From NCBI GenBank assembly GCA_031272895.1, contig JAISSW010000007.1:1-64000 (forward strand): 64,000 nucleotides of DNA, written 5' to 3'. The notes below the pieces were generated by a model. It saw only the letters and a program-made list of their open reading frames with translations, did no database searches and was not told where the DNA came from. The DNA comes from Clostridium sp. (GTDB taxonomy: Bacteria > Bacillota > Clostridia > Oscillospirales > Acutalibacteraceae). Position 1 is the first letter of the stretch. Each line of letters starts with the position of its first letter. A program made the position numbers and the translations under genes. Shown one piece after another: positions 55,129-62,760 of the stretch.

Positions 55129-56652
55129 TCAGTGGTTTTCCCAGTTCTTCGCCCGCTCAACGGCCTTTTTCCAGCCGGCGTATTGCAGCTCGCGCTCCTT
55201 TGCGGAAATCTGCGGGACAAAGATTTTCTTGACCTCCCGCAGAGCAAGCAGCTCCTCACGGTCGTGCCAAAGCCCAACGGCAAGTCCCGCCATACAGGCG
55301 GCTCCCCAGGCCGTGGTTTCCACCATTGCGGGGCGGTTGACCTTGCAGTCCAGCAAATCCGCTTGAATTTGCATCATTATGTTGCTGACCGACGCGCCGC
55401 CGTCCACCCTCAGCTCCTTGAGCGGTATTTGGCTGTCCGCCTGCATTGCCTCCAGAAGGTCCTTCACCTGGAAGGATATGCCCTCCAGCACGGCGCGGGC
55501 AATATGCGCCCTGTTTACGCCGCGGGTGAGTCCTACAATCGCGCCGCGGGCGTACATATCCCAGTAGGGCGCGCCAAGCCCCGTGAAAGCGGGAACACAG
55601 TAGGCGCCGTTGGCGTTGGGCACGCTCTCCGCAAGGGTGTCACACTCCGGCGCGGAGGCAATTAGGTGCAGCTCGTCACGCAGCCACTGGATTGTAGCCC
55701 CACCGTTGAAAGCGCTGCCCTCAATGGCGTACTCAACCTCGTTGCCAATGCCCCATGCCACGCCGGTGAGCAGTTGGTTTTCGCTGCGAACACGCTTGTC
55801 GCCGGTGTGCATGAGCAGGAAGCAGCCCGTGCCGTAGGTGTTTTTTGCCTCTCCGGGAGAGAAGCAGGCTTGACCGAAAAGTGCGCCGGGCTGGTCGCCT
55901 ATTGCGCCGGAAATCGGTACGCCGGCAAGGGCGTCCAAGCCCAAAACCCCCGAACGGAAAGTGCCGTAAACCTTGCTTGAGGGGACGGGCTGCGGCAAAA
56001 TACTCATCGGTATGCCCAAAATGCCGCAAAGCTCCTCGTCCCAGCAGAGCTTATCAACGTCAAACAGCATTGTGCGGCTTGCGTTTGAATAATCCGTAAC
56101 GTGTTCACCGCCGGTAAGTCCCGCCCCGCCTGTTAGGTTCCAAATCAGCCAGGTTTCCACCGTGCCAAACAGCAGGTTCCCTTGCTCCGCAAGGCGGCGG
56201 GCGTGGGGTACATTATCCAAAATCCAGCGTATTTTTGTGCCGGAGAAATATGCGTCAATCAGCAGCCCCGTTTTGGCTCGTATGGTTTCCTCATGACCGT
56301 TTGCCTTTAGCTCCTCACACATTTTTGCCGTGCGGCGGCACTGCCAAACTATGGCGTTATAGACCGGGCGCCCCGTGCGTTTGTCCCAAAGGATTGTAGT
56401 TTCGCGCTGATTGGTCACGCCTATTGCGGCAATCTCGCTCGGGTGAACCTTGCGGTCGGCAAAAACGCCGCGCAGGGCTGCCAGCTGACTGTCCAAAATT
56501 TCAATCGGGTCATGCTCCACCCAGCCGGGCTTTGGATAAATCTGAGGGAACTCACGCTGGCTTTTGGCAATAATCTTGCCTTCCTTTGAAAAGACAATGG
56601 CCCGTGAGCTGGTTGTGCCTTGGTCAAGCGCAAGAATGTAATCGCGTGGCAT
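55129..56652 (-). CDS. glpK: Glycerol kinase
   Basis: Phosphorylates glycerol to glycerol-3-phosphate with ATP. The 507 residues show LALDQGTTSSRAIVFSKEG, WVEHDPIEI, GVTNQRETTILWDKRTGRPVYNAIVWQCRRT, DYSNASRTMLFDV, EVEYAIEGSAFNGGATIQWLRD and LRVDGGASVSNIMMQIQADLL. All active motifs are present and the length is typical. In Gram-positive bacteria GlpK is often phosphorylated on a His by PTS HPr; I did not verify that site. 32 bases after glnA. Confidence 0.96.
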   Translation of the reverse strand: MPRDYILALDQGTTSSRAIVFSKEGKIIAKSQREFPQIYPKPGWVEHDPIEILDSQLAALRGVFADRKVHPSEIAAIGVTNQRETTILWDKRTGRPVYNAIVWQCRRTAKMCEELKANGHEETIRAKTGLLIDAYFSGTKIRWILDNVPHARRLAEQGNLLFGTVETWLIWNLTGGAGLTGGEHVTDYSNASRTMLFDVDKLCWDEELCGILGIPMSILPQPVPSSKVYGTFRSGVLGLDALAGVPISGAIGDQPGALFGQACFSPGEAKNTYGTGCFLLMHTGDKRVRSENQLLTGVAWGIGNEVEYAIEGSAFNGGATIQWLRDELHLIASAPECDTLAESVPNANGAYCVPAFTGLGAPYWDMYARGAIVGLTRGVNRAHIARAVLEGISFQVKDLLEAMQADSQIPLKELRVDGGASVSNIMMQIQADLLDCKVNRPAMVETTAWGAACMAGLAVGLWHDREELLALREVKKIFVPQISAKERELQYAGWKKAVERAKNWENH

Positions 56653-56684
56653 GGTTTTTCTCTCCTTTGGTTATGGTTTAATGT

Positions 56685-58022
56685 TTAATACCTGCCAAGG
56701 TATTGTTCAAGCTCCCATTGGCTTACGCGGCTTGAGTAAGCGCGCCATTCCTCTTTTTTGGCGGCAAGGTACTTCGCAAAGACGTGCTCACCCAGAACCT
56801 CGCGCAAAAAGTCGCTGGCGGCAAACAGCCGCATTGCCTCCTCCAAGGAGCGCGGCAGGCTCGCTATGCTTTCCTCCTTGCGGCGGCTGTGCCCCATGGC
56901 AAAGATGTTTTCATTCACGGGGGCGGGGACGGGCATACTGTTGCTTATGCCCTCCAAACCGGCGCGCAGGCAGGCGGCAAAGGCAAGGTACGGGTTGCAG
57001 GCGGGGTCGGGTGAACGCAGCTCAATGCGCTGCCCGCCGCCGCGCGTTGTAGCCGGTATGCGTATAAGCGGCGAACGGTTACCGGCGCTCCACGCAATAT
57101 GGACGGGAGCCTCATAGCCGCCGGCAAGGCGCTTGTAGCTGTTAACAAGCGGGTTAAGCAGCAGTGTCATGGGGGCTATGTATTCCAGCAGCCCCGCCAT
57201 GAACCGATATGCTTCGCGGGAAAGCCCCAGGGCATCTGAGGAATCCGCAAAGATGTTGATGCCGTCCCTTGAGAGCGAAAGGTTAATGTGCATACCTGAG
57301 CCGGAAACGTCATAAACGGGCTTTGGCATAAAGGTTGCGTGCAGTCCGTGCTGCTGCGCCACGCTTTTGACCACAAGCTTAAAGGTTTCCACGTTGTCGG
57401 CCGTTTGCAGCGCCTCTCCGTGGCGGAAGTCTATTTCGTGCTGGGCGGGGGCCACCTCATGATGGCTGCCCTCCACGGCAAAGCCCATCTCCTCCAGCAT
57501 ATAGCAAATATCCCGGCGGCAATCCTCGCCCCTGTCCACGGGACCCAAATCAAAGTATCCGCCGTCGTCGTGGCTCTTAACCGTCGGACGTCCGTTGTCG
57601 TCCACGCTGAACAGGAAGAACTCAAGCTCAGGACCAACCTCCAGCGTCAAGCCAAGCTCCGCCGCCTGCGCACAGGCACGCTTAAGCACATAGCGCGGGT
57701 CGCCCTCAAAGGGCTTGCCGTCAACGGTGGTTACATCGCAAATCAGGCGGGCAACCTGCTCGCCCTCACGGCTGCGCCAGGGGTAGATAAGGAAGGTGTC
57801 CAAATCCGGGCGCAGAACCATGTCTGATTCCTCAATGCGAACAAAGCCTTCTATGGAGGAGCCGTCGAACATACAGCCCCGCTCCAGCACACGGGGCAGC
57901 TGCGCGGCGGGAATAGCCACGTTCTTCAGCGTGCCGAGTATATCAGTGAACTGCAGGCGCACAAAGCGCACGCCCCCGTCGCGGACAAAGGCGAGAATAT
58001 CCTCGTTTGTGTAACGGCTCAT
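56685..58022 (-). CDS. glnA: Glutamine synthetase type I
   Basis: ATP-dependent ammonium assimilation: glutamate plus ammonia to glutamine; dodecameric GSI. 445 residues, the short GSI-alpha form. Beta-grasp N-terminus with FDGSSIEGF, catalytic VGPELEFFLF and [38 protein letters not shown] and SYKRLAGGYEAPVHIAWSAGNRSPLIRIP. GSI-alpha enzymes are feedback-inhibited by glutamine rather than adenylylated, and no adenylylation-type insert is seen. The start follows AAGGAG and lies 11 bases after the GtrA-like gene. Confidence 0.96.
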   Translation of the reverse strand: MSRYTNEDILAFVRDGGVRFVRLQFTDILGTLKNVAIPAAQLPRVLERGCMFDGSSIEGFVRIEESDMVLRPDLDTFLIYPWRSREGEQVARLICDVTTVDGKPFEGDPRYVLKRACAQAAELGLTLEVGPELEFFLFSVDDNGRPTVKSHDDGGYFDLGPVDRGEDCRRDICYMLEEMGFAVEGSHHEVAPAQHEIDFRHGEALQTADNVETFKLVVKSVAQQHGLHATFMPKPVYDVSGSGMHINLSLSRDGINIFADSSDALGLSREAYRFMAGLLEYIAPMTLLLNPLVNSYKRLAGGYEAPVHIAWSAGNRSPLIRIPATTRGGGQRIELRSPDPACNPYLAFAACLRAGLEGISNSMPVPAPVNENIFAMGHSRRKEESIASLPRSLEEAMRLFAASDFLREVLGEHVFAKYLAAKKEEWRAYSSRVSQWELEQYLGRY

Positions 58023-58033
58023 GGTGTCGCTCC

Positions 58034-58672
58034 TTATTCTTCTGCGCTGCCGCTTTCCGGCTCTGCGGCTTCCTCAGCGGCGGGTACCGGCTTTTTTTTG
58101 CGGTGGATAACAAAGCGGTTGAGGGGATATGACCAAATGCCGGGAATAAGCGCCTGCACCGGCTTAACCACTATTTGCCCTATGTTCTTCCATGTGTCGC
58201 CAAAGGTATTAAGCCAATTTTGGAAAGCGGTCGCCATCCAAGCGCTGACGACCATTGTGAACAGCACCATAAGAATATAAAGGAAAGTGCTCCACGCAAT
58301 GTTGGCGTCCGACTGGAAGCTGATTTTGCGGTTCAGTATATACGCAATCGTGTAGCCCACGGCAATGGAGATAAAATATGCCCAGAAATAGCCGACGCCG
58401 TCCTGTAGGTTCATAAAGGAAAGGACACGCGCAAACCAGTTGCCCTCAGGCAGTCCCCACGGCTGCGACAATATGTTTTTGAAAACAACGAATTGCAGCA
58501 CATAAAAAACACCGTATTCAACAAGGGTTGAAAGCTGACCGGCAATCAGCCACTTGACGAGCTTGTAAAGCTCCGGGTGCGCGTCCGTAAGCCGCTTGAT
58601 TTTCGGGTGCTTGGCAAGAAAAGTGTCCTGTGCGTCCATGGCTTGGGGGGGGATTGTTGTTTGTTCCGGCAT
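58034..58672 (-). CDS. GtrA-like multi-pass membrane protein
   Basis: 212 residues. A cytoplasmic N-terminal segment (about 1-38) is followed by four membrane helices (about 38-60, 90-115, 128-152, and a last hydrophobic stretch near 165-185) and an acidic C-terminal tail. The loop motif YFISIAVGYTIAYILNRKISFQS is characteristic of GtrA-type proteins linked to transfer of lipid-linked sugars to cell-surface polysaccharides. It is the first gene before glnA; the reason for that pairing is unclear. The ribosome site GGAGG is just upstream. Confidence 0.78.
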   Translation of the reverse strand: MPEQTTIPPQAMDAQDTFLAKHPKIKRLTDAHPELYKLVKWLIAGQLSTLVEYGVFYVLQFVVFKNILSQPWGLPEGNWFARVLSFMNLQDGVGYFWAYFISIAVGYTIAYILNRKISFQSDANIAWSTFLYILMVLFTMVVSAWMATAFQNWLNTFGDTWKNIGQIVVKPVQALIPGIWSYPLNRFVIHRKKKPVPAAEEAAEPESGSAEE

Positions 58673-58703
58673 AAAAAAACCTCCAAAATTTATTCCAAGT
58701 TAT

Positions 58704-58732
58704 ATAATAGCGTATTTTGAAGGAAAATGCAA
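58704..58732 (-). promoter_or_regulatory. Promoter of the gtrA-glnA-glpK transcript
   Basis: Minus-strand TTGCAT (58732-58727), 17 bp, TATTAT (58709-58704). Confidence 0.7.
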
Positions 58733-58773
58733 GCGCAGCGCGGACTGCGGTAAACACGCGCCGCGGCTTGCCG

Positions 58774-58798
58774 AAAAAAGACCGCTTCCGTAGTGCGG
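58774..58798 (-). terminator. Terminator of rnhA
   Basis: On the minus strand CCGC, 9-base loop, GCGG, then TCTTTTTT. Short stem but a good T-run, directly after rnhA. Confidence 0.55.
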
Positions 58799-58801
58799 AC
58801 C

Positions 58802-59251
58802 TCAGTGTGTATAATTCCTGATTGCCCGCACAGCAAGCGAATCACAGCGTTCGTTTTCGGGGTGACCGGCGTGACCACGCACCCAAATGAATTCTACCTC
58901 ATGCAGCTCACAAAGCTCCAGCAGGCGCTCCCAAAGCTCAGGGTTAAGCGCGGGGGATTTATCCCGCTTGACCCAGCCGTTGGCGCGCCAGGACTTTGCC
59001 CAGCCCTTTACTATGCCGTTGGATACATATTGTGAATCGGTGGTCAGCGTAACGCGGCACGGTTTGTTAAGCTGCTCCAACGCGGATATGCAGGCGGTCA
59101 GCTCCATGCGGTTATTGGTGGTTTGGGCCGCTCCGCCGCTCAACTCTTTTTCATGCTTGCCGAACCGCAGGATAGCGCCCCAACCGCCCGGTCCCGGATT
59201 GCCGGAACAGGCGCCGTCGGTCCAAATACGCACATGCGGTTTTTCAGACAT
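58802..59251 (-). CDS. rnhA: Ribonuclease HI
   Basis: Cleaves RNA in RNA-DNA hybrids. 149 residues with the catalytic acids in [38 protein letters not shown] and the C-terminal [14 protein letters not shown]; also the basic handle [17 protein letters not shown]. Length fits bacterial RNase HI. It starts 24 bases after the 5S terminator on the same strand and no separate promoter is visible, so it may depend on readthrough from the 5S unit. Confidence 0.97.
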   Translation of the reverse strand: MSEKPHVRIWTDGACSGNPGPGGWGAILRFGKHEKELSGGAAQTTNNRMELTACISALEQLNKPCRVTLTTDSQYVSNGIVKGWAKSWRANGWVKRDKSPALNPELWERLLELCELHEVEFIWVRGHAGHPENERCDSLAVRAIRNYTH

Positions 59252-59274
59252 AAAAACTCCCTTGCTTATCTCCT

Positions 59275-59303
59275 CAAAAAATGCCCGCCCAGCCGGGCAG
59301 GCA
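59275..59303 (-). terminator. Terminator of the 5S rRNA unit
   Basis: On the minus strand TGCCTGCCC, GGCT loop, GGGCGGGCA, then six T, starting 9 bases after the 5S 3' end. Confidence 0.9.
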
Positions 59304-59311
59304 CTTTTTAT

Positions 59312-59427
<116 letters not shown>

Positions 59428-59455
59428 TCGCCCGCTACGGCGGACTGCGGGGATT

Positions 59456-59484
59456 ATTATAGCAGACCTCGGCGAGTTTGTCAA
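59456..59484 (-). promoter_or_regulatory. Promoter of the solitary 5S rRNA gene
   Basis: Minus-strand TTGACA (59484-59479), 17 bp, TATAAT (59461-59456): perfect consensus. Confidence 0.9.
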
Positions 59485-59518
59485 GGGGGGGCTTCTGTGA
59501 GCGTATAGCGAAGCATAC

Positions 59519-59547
59519 TTGACAAATTGCTCGAAAACGAATATAAT
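59519..59547 (+). promoter_or_regulatory. Promoter of glnN
   Basis: TTGACA (59519-59524), 17 bp, TATAAT (59542-59547), divergent from the 5S promoter. Transcription should start near 59553-59556. Confidence 0.9.
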
Positions 59548-59556
59548 ATGCGCGTA

Positions 59557-59611
59557 GGGCAGCAACGGCGCGCGTCCTTTGGTTTGTTGCGCCAATTGCT
59601 GCCCATTTTTT
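59557..59611 (+). terminator. Attenuator-like terminator at the 5' end of the glnN transcript
   Basis: GGGCAGCAA (59557-59565) pairs with TTGCTGCCC (59596-59604), with inner GGCGC (59567-59571) / GCGCC (59589-59593), followed by A and six T (59606-59611). It occupies almost the whole leader between promoter and ribosome site, so most transcripts should stop unless an antiterminating factor acts. Confidence 0.8.
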
Positions 59612-59630
59612 ATTCAAAAGGAGCAGAGCA

Positions 59631-61709
59631 ATGGCAAGTGTACCTGAAATTTTCGGCAACAGCGTGTTTGATGAAAAGGTAATGCGCGAGCGACTGCCTA
59701 AATCCGTTTTTAAGGCGCTTACTGCGACCATTCAAAGCGGAACGGAGCTGGACGGCGCGGTGGCAAGCGTCGTCGCCAACGCAATGAAGGACTGGGCGAT
59801 TGAAAAGGGAGCGACCCACTTCACACACTGGTTCCAGCCAATGACGGGAATCACAGCGGAAAAGCACGACAGCTTTATTTCCCCGCAGGGCGAGGGCTCC
59901 GTCATCATGGAATTCAGCGGCAAGGAGCTTATCAAGGGCGAGCCTGACGCGTCCAGCTTCCCCAGCGGCGGTCTGCGCGCAACCTTCGAGGCTCGCGGCT
60001 ACACGGCTTGGGACCCGACCTCTCCGGCGTTCATTAAGGACGGCATACTCTGCGTTCCCACGGTATTCCTTTCCTACAGCGGCGAGGTGCTTGACAAAAA
60101 GACCCCGTTGCTGCGCTCCATGGAGGCGGTAAGCAAGCAGGCGGTGCGGGTGCTGAAGCTGTTTGGTCAGGAAACAAAGCGTGTTATTACCACCGTCGGG
60201 CCGGAGCAGGAGTACTTCCTCGTTCCCAAGGAAATGTACGAAAAGCGCAAGGATTTAGTCTACACCGGCCGCACCCTGTTCGGCGCACCCTCGCCAAAGG
60301 GTCAGGAACTTGAGGACCAATACTTCGGAGCAATCCGCCCCCGCGTTTCCGCATACATGGCGGAGCTGAACGATGAGCTTTGGAAGCTTGGTATCCTTGC
60401 CAAAACACAGCATAACGAGGTTGCGCCGGCACAGCATGAGCTTGCGCCAATCTTCGGCAACACAAACATTGCAACCGACCACAACCAGCTGACCATGGAG
60501 GTCATGAAAAAGGTTGCGGAAAAGCACGGGCTTGTGTGCCTGCTGCACGAAAAGCCCTTTGCCGGCGTTAACGGCAGCGGCAAGCACAACAACTGGAGCA
60601 TCTCCACGGCCGAGGGCGTTAACCTGCTTGACCCCGGCGACAAGCCCTACGAAAACCTGCGCTTCCTGCTCTTCCTTGCGGCGGTTATTGCCGCGGTGGA
60701 CGAGCACCAGGATTTGCTGCGCGTCAGTGTTGCAACCGCCGCAAACGACCACCGTCTTGGCGCAAACGAGGCGCCTCCGGCAGTTATCTCTATGTTCTTG
60801 GGCGACGAGCTTGAGGCTGTTGTTAAGGCAATTTCCTCCGGAGATGCGTATACTCCGGCGGCGGCGGCAAAAATGTCCAGCGGCGTAACCGCAGTGCCCG
60901 ACTTCAAGAAGGACACAACGGACCGCAACCGCACCAGTCCGTTTGCTTTCACCGGCAACAAGTTTGAATTCCGTATGCTTGGCTCCAGCAACAGCATTTC
61001 CGGCGCAAACATTGTCCTTAATACAATTGTCGCCGATGTGCTTGCAGATTTTGCGGCGAAGCTGGAGGGTGCCGCAGACTTTGAAGCCGCAGCCAAGGCG
61101 CTCATTAAGGAAACAATTGCCAAACATGAACGCATAATCTTCAACGGCAACAACTACGCCCCCGAATGGCTTGAGGAGGCGGCAAAGCGCGGACTGCTTA
61201 ACCTGCGCACAGCCGCGGACGCTTTCCCGTATTTCGAGAAAGAAGAGAACATTGCCCTTTTCGGTCGCCACGGGATTTTCACCGAGGCGGAGGTCAAGAG
61301 CCGTACGGAAATCATGCTGGAGGGCTACGCGAAAACAATCCGCATAGAGGCTCTTACAGCGGCGGAAATGGCGCAGAAGGATATTATCCCCGCTGCGGTC
61401 GGCTATTCCTCCAAGCTGCTCAAAGCGGCAATGGGCAAGGCTAAGCTCAACATTAGCGCGAAGACGGAGATTGCTCTGATTGAGGAAATCGGCGCGCTGC
61501 TGGATAGCTTCGCTGACGCAAATGCCAAGCTTGACGCCGCAATCGCCGCGCTTGACGAGCTTGACGAGGCCGCAGCGCAGGCAAACTATTGCCGCGACGA
61601 GCTTCTGCCGGCAATGGAAGCCCTGCGCGCAATCGGCGACAAGATTGAGCCGCTGCTTGCCCGCGACGCCCTGCCGTACCCGACATACGGCGACCTGCTG
61701 TTCTATTGA
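59631..61709 (+). CDS. glnN: Glutamine synthetase type III
   Basis: GSIII, 692 residues; unrelated in length to the GSI encoded 1.6 kb away but the same reaction. Type-III signatures: [82 protein letters not shown] and [15 protein letters not shown], then [23 protein letters not shown]. All binding motifs look intact. The ribosome site AAAAGGAG precedes ATG 59631. A terminator hairpin in the leader suggests nitrogen-responsive antitermination, which would let GSIII be induced separately from GSI. Confidence 0.96.
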   Translation: MASVPEIFGNSVFDEKVMRERLPKSVFKALTATIQSGTELDGAVASVVANAMKDWAIEKGATHFTHWFQPMTGITAEKHDSFISPQGEGSVIMEFSGKELIKGEPDASSFPSGGLRATFEARGYTAWDPTSPAFIKDGILCVPTVFLSYSGEVLDKKTPLLRSMEAVSKQAVRVLKLFGQETKRVITTVGPEQEYFLVPKEMYEKRKDLVYTGRTLFGAPSPKGQELEDQYFGAIRPRVSAYMAELNDELWKLGILAKTQHNEVAPAQHELAPIFGNTNIATDHNQLTMEVMKKVAEKHGLVCLLHEKPFAGVNGSGKHNNWSISTAEGVNLLDPGDKPYENLRFLLFLAAVIAAVDEHQDLLRVSVATAANDHRLGANEAPPAVISMFLGDELEAVVKAISSGDAYTPAAAAKMSSGVTAVPDFKKDTTDRNRTSPFAFTGNKFEFRMLGSSNSISGANIVLNTIVADVLADFAAKLEGAADFEAAAKALIKETIAKHERIIFNGNNYAPEWLEEAAKRGLLNLRTAADAFPYFEKEENIALFGRHGIFTEAEVKSRTEIMLEGYAKTIRIEALTAAEMAQKDIIPAAVGYSSKLLKAAMGKAKLNISAKTEIALIEEIGALLDSFADANAKLDAAIAALDELDEAAAQANYCRDELLPAMEALRAIGDKIEPLLARDALPYPTYGDLLFY

Positions 61710-61728
61710 GAATAGGCATTCAGCTTAC

Positions 61729-61762
61729 AAAGCCGCCCACACACCGGGCGGCTTTGCCGTCT
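61729..61762 (+). terminator. Terminator of glnN
   Basis: AAAGCCGCCC (61729-61738) pairs with GGGCGGCTTT (61746-61755), followed by a moderately T-rich tail. Confidence 0.85.
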
Positions 61763-61782
61763 TTATAAGCGCAGGGTTTCCC

Positions 61783-61811
61783 TTGCGTCATTTTGTCAAT
61801 TATGGTATAAT
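61783..61811 (+). promoter_or_regulatory. Promoter of the gatC operon
   Basis: TTGCGT (61783-61788), 17 bp, TATAAT (61806-61811). Confidence 0.75.
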
Positions 61812-61862
61812 TATCGCCATAGCCACCTGAGGGCTTGTTTGCCGTAAAAAAGGAGTTATTTT

Positions 61863-62150
61863 ATGGAAGTGACACGGGATTTGGTTCTTTATTTGGAGCA
61901 GCTGGCGCGCATTGAGCTGAGCGAGGGCGAAAGGGAAACCACCCAGCGGGATTTGCAGGACATTCTCAGCTACATGAATACCCTTGGGGAGCTTGACACC
62001 ACAGGCGTTGAGCCGTTGTCCCACGCCTTTTCTGTCAGCAATGTTGTGCGGGAGGACATTGTGCTGCCCTCACGGGAGCCGGCTGAAATTTTGGCTAACG
62101 CCCCTAACCGCAAGGGGAACTGCTTCCGTGTACCAAAAACGGTTGAATGA
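61863..62150 (+). CDS. gatC: Asp/Glu-tRNA amidotransferase subunit C
   Basis: Small subunit of the GatCAB complex that converts Glu-tRNA(Gln) and Asp-tRNA(Asn) to the amide forms. The 95 residues show ARIELSEGERETTQRDLQDILSYMNTLGELDTTGVEPLSHA and the C-terminal REDIVLPS...ILANAPNRKGNCFRVPKTVE. Its start follows AAAAGGAG. gatA follows, separated by one membrane-protein gene. Presence of GatCAB implies indirect synthesis of Gln-tRNA and possibly Asn-tRNA. Confidence 0.95.
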   Translation: MEVTRDLVLYLEQLARIELSEGERETTQRDLQDILSYMNTLGELDTTGVEPLSHAFSVSNVVREDIVLPSREPAEILANAPNRKGNCFRVPKTVE

Positions 62151-62166
62151 TTTGGAGGAAGAAGTA

Positions 62167-62751
62167 ATGAACGAGCAAAACGCGCTTTTCAGCTGTCAGC
62201 TTACGCTTGGAAGCAAGGACCATGCGGTGTTTATCCGCAAAAAGATGAAGGGCTTTTTAATAGGCTTCGCACTTTTGATGCCAATTATTTTACTTGGCGC
62301 GCTGGCGGGCGTTGCCGTCGGCGAGGACGGAGAAATGGAGTTGTCTATTTTGCTGTCTGTTTTGGCGGCGGTGATTGCGTACTGCCTGCTGATATTCGCG
62401 TTAATTTATTGGCTGACACCCAAAACACAATTCAGGCTTGCGGAAAGGGTATTTTGCACCAAGCAAAGCCTTTGCTTCTACGACGGGTTTGTTACGGCGA
62501 ACGGCGAAACATTAGGCTACGCGCAAAGCCAAACAATAGATTACAGCCTGTTCGACAGGGTGGAGGAAACCAAAACCCACTTCTTGTTTTTCATCAACTG
62601 GGGCAGCATGACAAGGGGTACGCAGTATGTTTGGGTAGACGGATTGATTTTGCCAAAGCAGCAGCTTACAGCCGACAGGCTTGACTGGCTGCGCGGCTTC
62701 TTGGCACATAAGCTCGGCGACAAATTCAAAAGCAAATCCCCGATTAAATAA
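62167..62751 (+). CDS. YcxB-like two-helix membrane protein
   Basis: 194 residues from ATG 62167, preceded by GGAGGAAG; the longer frame overlaps gatC and is rejected. A short cytoplasmic start is followed by two adjacent membrane helices (GFLIGFALLMPIILLGALAGVAV; LLSVLAAVIAYCLLIFALIYWL) and a soluble C-terminal half reading FYDGFVTANGETLGYAQSQTIDYSLFDRVEETKTHFLFFINW, the pattern of YcxB-like C-terminal domains of unknown function. It lies 16 bases after gatC and 9 before gatA, interrupting what is normally a contiguous gatCAB operon. Confidence 0.8.
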   Translation: MNEQNALFSCQLTLGSKDHAVFIRKKMKGFLIGFALLMPIILLGALAGVAVGEDGEMELSILLSVLAAVIAYCLLIFALIYWLTPKTQFRLAERVFCTKQSLCFYDGFVTANGETLGYAQSQTIDYSLFDRVEETKTHFLFFINWGSMTRGTQYVWVDGLILPKQQLTADRLDWLRGFLAHKLGDKFKSKSPIK

Positions 62752-62760
62752 GGAGAAAAA

